This document shows positions 1-9,785 of a stretch of 64,000 nt of DNA, in pieces. The stretch comes from Dorea sp. D27 (lineage in GTDB: Bacteria; Bacillota; Clostridia; Lachnospirales; Lachnospiraceae): positions 615,432 to 679,431 of the forward strand of contig NZ_KQ236744.1 in the NCBI RefSeq assembly GCF_001185345.1, written 5' to 3'. The position numbers were made by a program, and so were the translations under genes. Below the pieces are notes generated by a model. It ran no database searches and was not told the origin of the DNA. It worked only from the letters and a program-made list of their open reading frames with translations. Within the stretch, counting starts at the first letter, position 1, and each line of letters begins with the position of its first letter.

Positions 1-1800
1 TCCGAAGTGGTAAATGCGTGTGACGCGGGGCGCGAGGGAGAATTGATTTTCCGCTTTGTCTACGAAGCGGCGGGCTGCAAGAAGCCCATGCGCCGCTTGT
101 GGATTTCCTCAATGGAGGACGGGGCAATCAAGGCGGGCTTTGCTTCCCTCAAAGACGGGCAGGAATACGACGCGCTCTTTGCGTCTGCCCTCTGCCGCGC
201 AAAGGCTGACTGGCTTATCGGCATTAACGCCACCCGGCTTTTCTCCTGCCTGTATGGAAAGACCTTGAACGTGGGGCGCGTCCAGACCCCGACCTTAAAA
301 ATGCTCACCGACCGGGACGCGGCTATCTCCCATTTCCAGAAAGAAAAATATTATCATGTGCGCCTTGATTTATCCGGCGCGGAAGCGGCAAGCGGGAGGA
401 TTTCCGACAAGGCAGAAGCCGACGCGCTGAAAGGGGCTTGCGAAGCGGAAACGGCGGTATGCGTTTCCCTCACCAGAGAGAAGAAAACCGCAGCCCCGCC
501 GAAGCTCTTTGACCTTACCTCTTTGCAGCGGGAAGCGAACCGCATTTTCGGCTACACCGCGAAGCAGACCCTTGACCTTGCACAATCCCTTTATGAAAAG
601 CGGCTCCTTACTTATCCGAGGACGGACAGCAGCTTTCTTACTGACGACATGGGCGGCACCGCAGCGGGCATTATCGCGCTGCTTTGCGAAAAACTCCCCT
701 TTATGGCGGGCGCGGACTTCACGCCGGAGGTTGTAAAGGTATTAGACAGTAAAAAAGTATCAGACCACCACGCAATCATTCCCACTATGGAGCTTGCAAA
801 GGCTGACCCGGACGCGCTGCCGGAAAGCGAGAAGAATATCCTTACCCTTGCGGGGGCGCGTCTGCTTTTTGCCACCGCCGAGCCGCATATTTATGAAGCG
901 GTTACGGCGGTTTTCTCATGCGCCGGGACAGACTTCACCGCAAGGGGAAAGACCGTACTTGCGGAGGGTTGGAAAGAGCTTCAACGCAGATACCGGGCGA
1001 CGCTGAAAGATAAGCCCGAAGCGGAGGACGGGGAAAATGCAGACGTGACGCTGCCGAAGCTTTCCGAGGGACAGGGCTTTCCTAACCCCGCCGCAAAAGT
1101 AACGGAGCATACCACAACGCCGCCGAAGCCCCACAGCGAAGCAAGCCTTTTGTCGGCTATGGAACGCGCCGGGAACGGGGACACCGACCCGGACGCGGAA
1201 CGCCGGGGGCTTGGCACTCCCGCCACCCGCGCCGCCGTCATTGAAAAACTGGTAAAGGGCGGCTTTGCGGAGCGCAAGGGGAAGCAGCTTATCCCTACCA
1301 AAAACGGGAACAGCCTTATCTGTATTCTGCCGGATATACTCACTTCCCCACAGCTTACCGCAGAATGGGAAAACAATCTGACGCAGATAGCAAAGGGAGC
1401 CGCAGACCCCGGCGAATTTCTGTCCGGCATTGAAGCTATGGCGCGGGAGCTTGTGCAGACACACGCCGCAGCACTGGACGGGAAAAAGGATTTGTTCCGG
1501 GAGGAAAAGCCCTCTGTCGGCAAATGCCCCCGTTGCGGTTCCCCCGTCCATGAGGGGAAGAAAAACTATTATTGCAGCAACAAAGAATGTGCCTTTGTCA
1601 TGTGGAAGAATGACCGCTTTTTCGAGGAACGCAAGACCGCTTTTTCCGCGAAGATTGCCGCCGCGCTCCTTAAATCCGGCAAGGCGAATGTGAAGAAGCT
1701 CTACTCCCCGAAAACAGGCAAGACCTACGACGGAACTATCGTTCTGGCTGACACTGGCGGGAAATACGTCAACTACCGTATCGAAGTGCAGAAGAACTAA
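1..1800 (+). CDS. topB: DNA topoisomerase III (type IA), 5'-truncated by window edge
   Basis: The frame is open from base 1, so the start lies upstream and 599 residues remain. The protein would relax or decatenate DNA during element replication and transfer. The TOPRIM acidic stretch (CDAGREGELIF) is at the very start of the visible part. The catalytic tyrosine lies in LLTYPRTDSSFLT at about residue 205, and a C-terminal zinc-ribbon (CPRCG ... CSNKEC) follows at about residues 508-530. ICE-borne topB genes of this size precede the ArdC/LtrC-like gene in Tn1549-type elements, which is the order seen here. The N-terminal TOPRIM start is missing only because of the window edge. Confidence 0.92.
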   Translation, partial: SEVVNACDAGREGELIFRFVYEAAGCKKPMRRLWISSMEDGAIKAGFASLKDGQEYDALFASALCRAKADWLIGINATRLFSCLYGKTLNVGRVQTPTLKMLTDRDAAISHFQKEKYYHVRLDLSGAEAASGRISDKAEADALKGACEAETAVCVSLTREKKTAAPPKLFDLTSLQREANRIFGYTAKQTLDLAQSLYEKRLLTYPRTDSSFLTDDMGGTAAGIIALLCEKLPFMAGADFTPEVVKVLDSKKVSDHHAIIPTMELAKADPDALPESEKNILTLAGARLLFATAEPHIYEAVTAVFSCAGTDFTARGKTVLAEGWKELQRRYRATLKDKPEAEDGENADVTLPKLSEGQGFPNPAAKVTEHTTTPPKPHSEASLLSAMERAGNGDTDPDAERRGLGTPATRAAVIEKLVKGGFAERKGKQLIPTKNGNSLICILPDILTSPQLTAEWENNLTQIAKGAADPGEFLSGIEAMARELVQTHAAALDGKKDLFREEKPSVGKCPRCGSPVHEGKKNYYCSNKECAFVMWKNDRFFEERKTAFSAKIAAALLKSGKANVKKLYSPKTGKTYDGTIVLADTGGKYVNYRIEVQKN

Positions 1801-1811
1801 AAACTTGAATA

Positions 1812-1911
1812 GCAAGCATAGGAAGCGGGTACCCACTTCCGTAAATCCCCGTTGCGACGCTGACGCGCCGGACGGGGATTTTGCTTGTTGGGAAGTTTCC
1901 CAAACCCTCTT
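1812..1911 (+). repeat. Copy 1 of a 100-bp intergenic block, inverted relative to 9050-9149
   Basis: The block begins with TAGCAAGCATAGGAAGCGGG, which contains the left half of a near-palindrome around GGGTACCC (GGAAGCGGGTACCCACTTCC). It ends with TTGCTTGTTGGGAAG followed by TTTCCCAAACCCTC. The same outer blocks occur in reverse complement at 9050-9149: about 31 bp identical on one side, 28 of 29 on the other, with a diverged GC-rich middle. It lies between topB and the ArdC-like gene and may be a promoter/operator or a transfer-origin-like site. Confidence 0.75.
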
Positions 1912-2039
1912 TTGCGGAGGGCTTCACCCTCTAAAAATTTTCAAAAATATTTGGCAGAAATGCGGGCGTACCCGTAGTAGACCATGCAGCCAAAAAATGC
2001 AGCTTATGACGCTGCCGCAGAGAAAGGAGGTTTTTCACT

Positions 2040-5000
2040 ATGGCAAGTTTACGGGACACCGTAAAGGACTATCAAGACGAGCTTAGGGACGGTATCGCAT
2101 GGGTGGCGTTCTGGAAACAGGGGCGTTCATGGAACGCGGAATATTTTCATCTTGATATGGACGATACGCTCTACCCGGAGGACAGGAGCCGGTTAGAGGA
2201 AATAAAAAGCATTGACCCCGCCGCCGTTATCTTAAACGGCTACTATTGCGGGCATTTAGGCGAGGACATGAGCCTTGACGAGCTGACCGCCGGAGTGCGT
2301 TACCACTACGAAAACAGCATGAACGACATTGACGGTTTTATCGGAGCGCATGACGACAGGCTTCCCCCGGAGGTTATCGAGGAAGCGAGGGCAGCCGCCC
2401 ATGAAGCGGGGCTTCCCTTTTCCGAAAAGCCCTACCGGGACGGGGAGGATTTTAACCCCTATGTATTTGACGGGAGCATGAGCATTGAGGATTTTGAGCT
2501 TATGCACCGCATGATTGAAAAAGAAAGGAGCGAACAAATGGCAGAACCGATTTTAAGCGGCTATCTTTCCAATCTTGGGAAGTACACCGAGGGCAGACCC
2601 GCGGGCGAATGGGTGACATTCCCCACGACTGCCGAACATCTGAAAGAAGTCTTTGACCGTATCGGGATTGACTTCAAGCACTATGAGGAATGGCATTTCA
2701 CAGAATTTCAATCCACTATCCCCGGCTTGACGGAGCATTTAAGCGAGTATTCCCACCCCGACGAGCTGAACTATTTAGGGAAGCTCTTGGAAATGCAGTT
2801 TGACGACGACCGGGAGAAATTCATTGCAGCCATTGAATACGGCGACCATGCCGACAGCTTACAGGACATTATCAACCTTGCACAGAACCTTGACTGCTAC
2901 TGGATTTATCCGTCCGTCCACAATGAAGAAGAATACGGGCGTTATCTGGTTGATGAACTGGAAGAACCGGAACTTCCCGAAGAAGCGAAAAAGTATTTCA
3001 TGTATGAGGAATACGGGCGGGACGCTTCCATTAACGACGACGGTATGTTTACCGAAAAGGGCTATATCTACAACAACCGCAACACCTTTACAGAATGGTA
3101 CGACGGGCGCGACGTGCCGGAGGAATACCGGGTAACGCCGCAGCCCCCGCAGCCGGAAAGACCCGACCCGTCAAAGGTAGAAATGGACGCAGCCGCGCCG
3201 GGGCAGAGAACGGCGCAGACCGCAGAGCAGCCACAGGAGCCGCGCCCGGTTATCCCTATCGTGCTGACGAGCGAGAAGCCCGCCGAAAAGCTCAAAGAGA
3301 TTACCGACCGTCTGGAACAGGGTATTGCGGAACTCTTTGACAGCGAGCGTTACCGGGAATATCTGAAAGTCATGTCAAAATTCCATAATTACAGCTTCCG
3401 AAACACCGTCCTTATCGCCATGCAGAAGCCGGACGCTTCCCTTGTGGCGGGCTTTTCCGCTTGGAAGAACAACTTTGAACGAAACGTGATGAAAGGGCAA
3501 AAGGGAATTAAAATCATTGCTCCGTCACCCTATAAAAATCAAACAGGAAATGCAGAAAATCGACCCGCACACGCAGAAGCCCGTTATCGGCAAGGACGGG
3601 AAGCCCGTCACCGAGGAAAAGGAAGTCACCATACCCGCCTACAAGGTGGTATCCGTCTTTGACGTTTCCCAGACCGAGGGAAAGGAGCTGCCGGACATTG
3701 CGGTTGACGAGCTGACAGGCGACGTTGACCGCTACAAGGATTTTTTCGCAGCCCTTGAAAAGACTTCCCCCGTTCCTATCGCCTTTGAGAATATCGAGGG
3801 CGGCTCTCATGGCTACTACCACTTGGAGGACAAGCGCATTGCTATCAACGAGGGCATGAGCGAATTACAGACCTTAAAGACCGCTATTCACGAAATCGCC
3901 CATGCGAAGCTGCACGACATTGACCTCAACGCGCCAAAGGACGAGCAGCAGCCCCACGTTGACCGCCGCACCCGCGAAGTCGAAGCGGAAAGCGTCGCCT
4001 ATACTGTCTGCCAACATTACGGGCTTGACACGTCGGACTACTCTTTCGGCTATGTCGCCGGGTGGAGCAGCGGGCGGGAGCTGTCCGAGCTGAAAAGCTC
4101 CCTTGAAACGATACGCAGCGCAGCCGCCGAGATTATCAATTCCATAGACGAGAACTTAGCGGAGCTGCAAAAGGCACAGGACAAGGAGCAGACCGCCGGA
4201 CAGGAGCAGCCCACCAGAGAGGGACAGGAAGCCGCGCCGGAGAAGCCGGATCCGGAAGCAGCCGCACCGGGAAAATCCGGCGCACAGGAAAAAGCGGGCG
4301 CAGCCCCGAAAGAAGCCTTTACCCCGGAAACGATTTACAGAGTGCGCCGGAACCCTTACAGCGACAGCCGGGAAAACAGCTACCTCTTGCAAGCCTATGT
4401 GACACAGGAGAACGGGCGGGCGAAAATGGGCGACGTGCTTTATACGGGAACGCCGGAGAAATGCCGCGAGCTTATGGGGCAGCTCAAAAGCGGCGAGCTG
4501 ACCGAGGGCGACGTGAAGCAGCTTTACGCAAAGGCACAGGAAACGGCGCAGACCGCCGGACAGGACAAAGACACCTTTTCCATTTACCAGATAAAGGGCG
4601 GGGACGAAACAAGGGATTTCCGCTTTGAGCCATACGACCGCCTGCAGGCGGCGGGAAATGTGGTTGACAGGGCGAACTATGAGCTTGTCTATTCCGCGCC
4701 CCTTGCGCCGGAAACTTCCCTTGAAGATATTTACACCTGTTTCAATATCGACCACCCCAAAGATTTTAAGGGACACAGCCTTTCCGTTTCCGACGTGGTA
4801 GTGCTTCATCAGGACGGACAGGACGCGGCGCATTTCGTTGACAGTGTAGGTTTTCGGGAAGTGCCGGAGTTTTTACAGGAGCAAAAGCAGCTTACCCCGG
4901 ACGACTTGGAAACGGGCGAAACTGTCAAGACACCGAGGGGGACTTTCCATGTGACCGCCATGAGCCGGGAGCAGATAGAAGCCGCCGGATATGGCTTTCA

Positions 5001-5367
5001 CCACCAGTCGGACGACGGAAAGTATCTGATTATGGGGAATGGGACGCGGGCGTTTGCCGTTGCCGCAGAACAGGCGCAGCGGGACAATCCCTTGAAAACC
5101 GCCGAGCAGACCACAGAGCAGAACGGGAACATGATTGACGGTATCATCAACAACACCCCCACCGTTGACGAACTGGAAGCAAAGGTAAAGGCGGGCGAGC
5201 AGATTTCCCTTGTTGACCTGGCTAACGCTGTCAAAGCCGACAAGGAGCGCGGCAAGGGAGCGAAGCCGGAAAAGAAACCCTCTATCCGGGCGCAGCTTAG
5301 AGCCGACAAGGAAAAGGCACAGAAGAAAAACGCAAAGCAGAAGTCACAGGACTTGGAAAGGAGCTGA
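2040..5367 (+). pseudogene. ArdA/ArdC/YodL multidomain antirestriction-type protein, frameshifted
   Basis: A strong AAAGGAGG site precedes ATG 2040. The first frame (2040-3662) has an N-terminal unknown region, an ArdA-like segment (about residues 167-370, from MAEPILSGYLSNLGKYTEG) and most of an ArdC N-terminal domain (RYREYLKVMSKFHNYSFRNT...). The reading then has to shift to another frame. That frame continues with the rest of ArdC, an ImmA/IrrE-type HEIAH zinc-peptidase motif at about 3886, a YodL-like domain (about 4570-4860), and a C-terminal tail with PSIRAQLRADKEK. The shift falls at the A5 run 3534-3538; four A residues would restore one long protein. ArdA/ArdC families protect incoming DNA from restriction. 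The shift could be real, programmed, or a sequencing error in a homopolymer. Confidence 0.82.
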
Positions 5368-5370
5368 CCC

Positions 5371-6324
5371 ATGCCGGAACAGAGCAAATTTGAAAACATG
5401 GATTTGTTTGCTTCCCTTGAAGCGATTATGAAGCAGAACACAGGCTTTTACCAGAGCGACTTAGACATTGACAAAGAGATTATCGCAAAGGCGGCGGCAA
5501 GCCCCCACAGGGAGGACAAAACACTTTTGTGGTTCTGCCGCCCGTCCGGGACGCACTGTTTCCGGGAGCGCGACGTTTTCCTCAAAGACACCGCGCCCCA
5601 CAACACATGGCGTTTCTACATGGAGCAGACAAGCGACCGCGTTCTTGCCTATGCAATCGAGCTGACGGGAAAGGAGCGCGGGAAAATCAAGGGCAATCTG
5701 TACGAACTGGACTACTCTAAACATTATGAGCGCGTCAAGGAAAAGGAGCTGCCCGCCGATACGGTGAAGCTGATTTATGAGCATGGGGAAAGGGTACAGG
5801 AAGCCGGGAGATATTTTGACGGAACCCCAGACCCGCAGCTTGGGAAATTTGAACGCTTTGAAGCCGTACCCAACGACCCGGACGCGCTGCAATCGCTCTT
5901 ACAGGAAGAACGGCGCAGCCGGGAGCAGCTTTCGCCGGGGGATTTCAAGGCGCATATTGCCGCTTTGCGGGACGGGCTGATTGAAACGGAAGCGCGGCGC
6001 ATTGTGCGGGAAATGAAGCGGCATTACGAGCCGAACAGCCCGAACAAGACCCATTTCATGGCAGAGCTTTCCCCGGCGTTCATGCGGCTTGCAGCCACAA
6101 AGGACACTGACCGCCTTTTCTCCATGCTGCCCTACAAGACCCTTTCCTTTTCCAAAATCGAGGGCAGACATGGGACGTATGCGCTGATTGACAAGGGGGA
6201 GAACCGGGACAGGGAGATAAGGAAGCCCCGCCCCTCTATCCGGGCGCAGCTTAAAGCAGACAAGGCAAAGACCGCCCCGAAAAAGGCGGCGGCAAAAACA
6301 AAAAATCACGATATGGAGGTATGA
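5371..6324 (+). CDS. ICE conserved protein of unknown function
   Basis: A 317-residue soluble protein starts three bases after the preceding stop, with GGAGCTGACCC ahead of the ATG. I do not recognise a catalytic domain. The N-terminal half has a YEL/YELDYS region typical of ICE cargo-like accessory proteins. The C-terminus (PSIRAQLKADKAK) repeats the tail of the upstream ArdC-like protein, suggesting a shared C-terminal interaction or docking peptide. It is translationally coupled to the next gene by an ATGA overlap. A role in establishment or transfer is inferred from position only. Confidence 0.75.
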   Translation: MPEQSKFENMDLFASLEAIMKQNTGFYQSDLDIDKEIIAKAAASPHREDKTLLWFCRPSGTHCFRERDVFLKDTAPHNTWRFYMEQTSDRVLAYAIELTGKERGKIKGNLYELDYSKHYERVKEKELPADTVKLIYEHGERVQEAGRYFDGTPDPQLGKFERFEAVPNDPDALQSLLQEERRSREQLSPGDFKAHIAALRDGLIETEARRIVREMKRHYEPNSPNKTHFMAELSPAFMRLAATKDTDRLFSMLPYKTLSFSKIEGRHGTYALIDKGENRDREIRKPRPSIRAQLKADKAKTAPKKAAAKTKNHDMEV

Positions 6325-6533
6325 GCATGATTAGACTGACTGTTGAAGAAACAAACCTTTTGAGCATTTACAACGAGGGCGGCAAGCGGGCTTTGATTGA
6401 GAATGTCAACGCCGCGCTGCCCTACATGGACGCGGATATGCGGGAGCTTGCAAAGCGCACCCTTTCCAAAGTGGACGCTTTGACCGAAGCGGAATTTGCA
6501 GAGCTTCCCATTTACGCCGCTGATGAAGTATGA
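6321..6533 (+). CDS. TTRAP-type putative transposon-transfer assisting protein
   Basis: A 70-residue acidic, helical protein starts MSMIRLTVEETNLLSIYN. The pattern, with a conserved ETN-L-IYN start, ALPYMD and LTEAEFAELP, matches the small TTRAP family found next to Cys-rich VLP genes in clostridial ICEs. Its ATG overlaps the upstream TGA (ATGA), and its own stop overlaps the next start, so the three genes are coupled. The biochemical function is not established for the family. Confidence 0.75.
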   Translation: MSMIRLTVEETNLLSIYNEGGKRALIENVNAALPYMDADMRELAKRTLSKVDALTEAEFAELPIYAADEV

Positions 6534-6895
6534 ACGGGGTTAAGCGGCTGACGCCGCCCCAGAGCCGGAAAGTCAACGCCCTTGTGCGCCGGACGTGCTG
6601 CAATTATGATAACGGGAACTGTATCTTACTGGACGACGGGGACGAGTGCGTATGTCCGCAGCTCATTTCCTATTCGCTTCTCTGCAAGTGGTTCCGGGTT
6701 GCGGTGCTTCCCGCCGACAGGCTGCTTTATGCGGAGCTTTACCAGACAGGGGATAAGAAGAAATGTACCGAGTGCGGCGCGTTCTTTGCGTCAACCTCTA
6801 ACAGTGTCAAATACTGCCCCGTCTGCCGGAAACGTATCACCCGCAGACAAGCCGCCGAGCGCATGAGGAAAAGACGCGCCCCTGTTACGCAGTAG
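6530..6895 (+). CDS. Cysteine-rich VLP-domain protein
   Basis: A 121-residue protein with two Cys clusters. The N-terminal one is CCNYDNGNCILLDDGDECVC, followed by the family signature FRVAVLP. The C-terminal one is a zinc-ribbon, KCTECGAFF ... YCPVCRK, followed by a basic tail (RRQAAERMRKRR) that could bind nucleic acid. The family is confined largely to Firmicutes ICEs/IMEs. A second, diverged copy is at 36952-37341. It is the last gene of the plus-strand ICE operon, followed by a strong terminator. Confidence 0.82.
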   Translation: MNGVKRLTPPQSRKVNALVRRTCCNYDNGNCILLDDGDECVCPQLISYSLLCKWFRVAVLPADRLLYAELYQTGDKKKCTECGAFFASTSNSVKYCPVCRKRITRRQAAERMRKRRAPVTQ

Positions 6896-7023
6896 GCGCG
6901 GAAAATCCCTTGATTTACAGGGCTTTCCGGGCGTGAAAATCGGATAGGCGATACTTTATACCTTTACCCCCAAAAATGGCGTTCTACTGCGTAACATTCA
7001 CGAAAACAGCACCCATAAAAAGA

Positions 7024-7070
7024 CAGGGCGCGGAAGTCATATACTGGCTTCCGCGCCCTGTTCTTTTTTT
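7024..7070. terminator. Bidirectional rho-independent terminator
   Basis: The perfect 13-bp stem CAGGGCGCGGAAG / CTTCCGCGCCCTG is followed by TTCTTTTTTT on plus, and by CTTTTTATG on minus. It separates the plus-strand transfer-accessory genes from the convergent minus-strand mobilization genes. Confidence 0.9.
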
Positions 7071-7072
7071 GC

Positions 7073-7324
7073 CTATCTGACATTTCCCTTTTCCATTTCT
7101 TCAAGCGGGAACTGCGGGAGGGCTTCTATCAGCTTCTTTGTGATGGACTGGCGCATATCTTCGTTGATTTCCTGTTTCGTGCTTCCGTCCGGCTGTCTGA
7201 CCGCTACCGTCGATAGCCTGTCGATTTCGTCCTTGTAGCACTCCACGACTTTCTCCACCGCCCATTTTTCCCCGGCAACGGCGGCGCGTATGGTTTCATA
7301 TTCCGGCATTTTCTGGTTTTCCAT
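7073..7324 (-). CDS. Orf8-like helix-turn-helix (HTH_16-type) ICE protein
   Basis: An 83-residue protein, MENQKMPEYETIRAAVAGEK..., with the pattern YETI-AAV-GE-AVEKVVECY and a REELPQF-LEEME end typical of Tn916 Orf8-type small regulators. The start at 7324 is chosen because AGAGGAG lies 8 bases upstream; a longer frame to 7360 lacks such a site. It is encoded downstream of the relaxase in the same minus-strand unit. A paralogue on the other side of the cargo is at 12139-12405. Confidence 0.65.
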   Translation of the reverse strand: MENQKMPEYETIRAAVAGEKWAVEKVVECYKDEIDRLSTVAVRQPDGSTKQEINEDMRQSITKKLIEALPQFPLEEMEKGNVR

Positions 7325-7387
7325 GCTCAACGCTCCTCTGCTTTTTGATAGCCCTATCATAGCACAGCGGCGGGGATTTTGCTATCC

Positions 7388-8734
7388 TTATCCGCGCTCT
7401 GTTCCCTTTTCCCGTTCCGGCTGCCTGTCTGCCTGTAAAATGCTGTCAATGTTCTGCTTGATAATATCGTATTCCCGGACTTTCTTTTTCAGCTTCCCAT
7501 AGTCGGCATAAAGGGCTTCTTTCTGCGCTTGGAGGGCTTCATATTCCGATTGCAGCGCGGCAAGGTTCGGGAGCTTTGCAATGCCCGCCGCTTTCAGCGA
7601 CCTTGCGGCGGCTTCATGTAGGATAATCGCCTGTTCCTGTCCGGCGCGGTACTTCTCCCTGTTCCTTGCCTTGCGGTATGCGTCATAGACGGGCTTTGTC
7701 TTTTGGTAGGTGGAAACATTCTTGATAAGCACCGCCATGTCCGCAAGCCGCTTTTCCGCGTCCTTCAATGCGTCTGCCGCCTGTCCGCTTTCCGCTGCCA
7801 TTTCTTCAATCCGGCTGACTAAATCCGCGTACTGTTCAATCTTATGTTCCGTCAAGAAATTCATGGTCTTTGCTGCCTGTTTCAGATTGTGGATTTTCGC
7901 CCACTGTTCATAGCCCTTACTCTGCGCCGCCTTGATACTGTTCTCAATGTCGATAAGCAGCGAAACGCCGCGCTGCTCTCTGGGGGCTTTCGCCGCCTTT
8001 GCCCGTCTGCCCGCTATCCGTTCCCTTATGGCTTCCTCTGTATAATCCGCGCCGAGGGTTTTAAGACGGGTGAAGCGTTCCTGTCCGGGGGCGCGGCATG
8101 ACACATATTTCCCCGGCTTTATCTCATAGCCCGCCGCCTGTAACCGCTGCAACAATTCCTCAAAACTGGAAACTTGGGGGATAAGCGCGTCAACGGCAAT
8201 CTTTAGCTTGCCTTTCCAACTTGTACCCGTCTTTTCTGCCTGGTACTCCGCATAGCTCTTTCCCTTGCTGCCCTTGCCGGGAACGACGACGGACAAGCCA
8301 TTTTCCCGACACAGCTTGTCGCTCATGTTCCGTATGCCGTAATAGCTCCTTTTGTTGGAATTATATTTGCGGTGGTCTACGAAATTTACGGCGCAGAAAA
8401 TAATGTGATTGTGGACGTGTCCTTTGTCAATGTGCGTCGTGAGTACATATTCATGCTGCCCCTTTGTTACCGCGTCGGCAAGCTGCTTTCCGATTTCATG
8501 GGCTTTCTGATAATCGACTTCCCCCGGCTCAAAGGACTGTATCAGATGAAAGGCTAAATTGTTCCCCTTTTGGAGTGCTTGGGACAAGGTATATTCAAAT
8601 TCAATATCTGCCGTTTCATAGGAGCAGCCGAAAGAGGACACAAGCATTTTTCCGTCCGTCTTGTCCGGGTTTTCGATATAGTCAAGGGCTTTGCTTAGAG
8701 TGCTTTTAATAGGCTTAATCTTTGTAACCGCCAT
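7388..8734 (-). CDS. Relaxase / mobilization nuclease (MOBP-type)
   Basis: The 448-residue protein would nick the transfer origin and pilot single-stranded DNA. The N-terminal relaxase domain shows a conserved KALDYIENPDKT segment, the histidine triad region HIDKGHVHNHIIF at about residue 120, and the downstream NKRSYYGIRNMSDKLCRENGLSV motif. The C-terminal half is a long coiled coil, basic and Ala/Lys-rich. It overlaps the end of mobC by 40 bp, implying coupled translation of the relaxosome proteins. A catalytic Tyr cannot be assigned with certainty from sequence alone. Confidence 0.88.
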   Translation of the reverse strand: MAVTKIKPIKSTLSKALDYIENPDKTDGKMLVSSFGCSYETADIEFEYTLSQALQKGNNLAFHLIQSFEPGEVDYQKAHEIGKQLADAVTKGQHEYVLTTHIDKGHVHNHIIFCAVNFVDHRKYNSNKRSYYGIRNMSDKLCRENGLSVVVPGKGSKGKSYAEYQAEKTGTSWKGKLKIAVDALIPQVSSFEELLQRLQAAGYEIKPGKYVSCRAPGQERFTRLKTLGADYTEEAIRERIAGRRAKAAKAPREQRGVSLLIDIENSIKAAQSKGYEQWAKIHNLKQAAKTMNFLTEHKIEQYADLVSRIEEMAAESGQAADALKDAEKRLADMAVLIKNVSTYQKTKPVYDAYRKARNREKYRAGQEQAIILHEAAARSLKAAGIAKLPNLAALQSEYEALQAQKEALYADYGKLKKKVREYDIIKQNIDSILQADRQPEREKGTERG

Positions 8735-9024
8735 ATCTCCGCAAGCACCCCCTTTATTTCCTCTATGTCCTCTTGGTATGCGTTCCCCGTCGCGTTTACG
8801 CGGCGTGCTATCTGGTTGACGTTGACACCGATTTTCTGTATCTCTGCGGTCATTGCCTTTATATCGGCATGGTCTATCTGAATGATATACCCGTCAATGG
8901 CAATCTTCCGCAGATATGCCGCCATGTTCCGGGTGGGTACGAGCTTCATTTTTTCCAGTATTAAATCCCGTTCCGCTTCCGTCACTCTGAATTTGATTTG
9001 CACCGTTCTTTTGCGTCCGTTCAT
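8695..9024 (-). CDS. mobC: Relaxosome accessory protein MobC
   Basis: A 109-residue protein. The N-terminal ribbon-helix-helix-like segment (QIKFRVTEAERDLILEKM) would bind DNA next to the nick site. The C-terminal part has the MobC hallmark INQIARRVNATG. The start at 9024 is preceded by AAGGAG; an in-frame upstream ATG at 9075 is inside the repeat block and less likely. It lies directly upstream of and overlapping the relaxase, and downstream of the conserved inverted block 9050-9149. Confidence 0.88.
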   Translation of the reverse strand: MNGRKRTVQIKFRVTEAERDLILEKMKLVPTRNMAAYLRKIAIDGYIIQIDHADIKAMTAEIQKIGVNVNQIARRVNATGNAYQEDIEEIKGVLAEIWRLQRLSLLKAL

Positions 9025-9049
9025 GTATTCGCTCCTTTCCTTTCCGTTC

Positions 9050-9149
9050 CGAGGGTTTGGGACACTTCCCAACAAGCAATTTTCAACCGACGCGCCGCAG
9101 CGCGGGAGGGGAAAATACGGAAGTGGGTACCCGCTTCCTATGCTTGCTA
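9050..9149 (-). repeat. Copy 2 of the 100-bp block, upstream of mobC
   Basis: This is the reverse complement of 1812-1911, with the same GGGTACCC near-palindrome (GGAAGTGGGTACCCGCTTCC) and the same GAGGGTTTGGGA-AC-ACTTCCCAACA end. Its position immediately upstream of mobC and the relaxase is where transfer origins of such ICEs are expected. The duplicate at 1812 could instead mean that it is a regulatory site serving two operons. Confidence 0.75.
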
Positions 9150-9285
9150 CGAATGTTTTTATCCCTTATGCCTTACTACGGAGCTATGCCCGGTTTTGCC
9201 AAACTTCCGCAAAAGAAAAACGCTGCAATCCTCAAAAAAAGATTACAACGCTCTCTAAACCTTATTCAATTCTGACGGACACTTC

Positions 9286-9639
9286 TTATCTGCCCTCTGT
9301 TTCGACTTCCGCTATCTCCTTTGCCGTTGCGCTCACAATCCGTATGCCTGTATCGCTCATACCGTCAAGAAGCGCGTCAAGCTGCCGCCGCTGCGTGTTC
9401 TTCTCTGGCGGCGTTTCCAAAAGAAACTGGTCTACGGATATATTGTAGCGGAGCATAAGCTCAAAGAAAATCTGTAAACTTGGGTGCTGCCCCTTGTTCT
9501 CAATGTTCGCAAGGTAGCGCGGCGAGATAAACATTTCGTCGCTCACTTTCTTGCGGCTCTCCTTGCGCCCTGTCCGCGCCGCCTTTATCGCTGCCCCAAA
9601 AGCCTTGAAATCGTATTTCGGTACTGGTCTTTTTGCCAT
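9286..9639 (-). CDS. XRE-family HTH regulator
   Basis: A 117-residue protein with a Cro/C1-type helix-turn-helix. The segment SRKKVSDEMFISPRYLANIENKGQHPSLQIFFELM spans about residues 28-65. An acidic/helical tail follows. This regulator class sits upstream of the relaxase in Tn1549-like ICEs and is thought to control transfer genes. The upstream region on the minus strand contains GGGTGAATAACT before the ATG. It is transcribed away from the AT-rich cargo module, whose promoter begins about 95 bp away. Confidence 0.82.
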   Translation of the reverse strand: MAKRPVPKYDFKAFGAAIKAARTGRKESRKKVSDEMFISPRYLANIENKGQHPSLQIFFELMLRYNISVDQFLLETPPEKNTQRRQLDALLDGMSDTGIRIVSATAKEIAEVETEGR

Positions 9640-9733
9640 AGTTATTCACCCTGTTACATTTTACTGTTCCCCTTTCTTCTTGGATATGTCTACACAATTC
9701 AATCAGTTAGCCAAAATAATTCATATGTATATG

Positions 9734-9762
9734 TTGACAATTAGCCGCTTTTTTTGTATAGT
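9734..9762 (+). promoter_or_regulatory. Sigma-A promoter of the radical SAM cargo module
   Basis: TTGACA at 9734-9739, a 17-bp spacer and TATAGT at 9757-9762 form a near-consensus promoter. A short transcribed leader with an upstream reading frame follows. Confidence 0.85.
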
Positions 9763-9785
9763 ATTATTAAAAGGGGGAAATGTTT

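Noticed and set aside
916..1836. 306-codon minus-strand frame opposite topB
   Set aside because: It is an antisense shadow of a GC-rich gene, with no motif.
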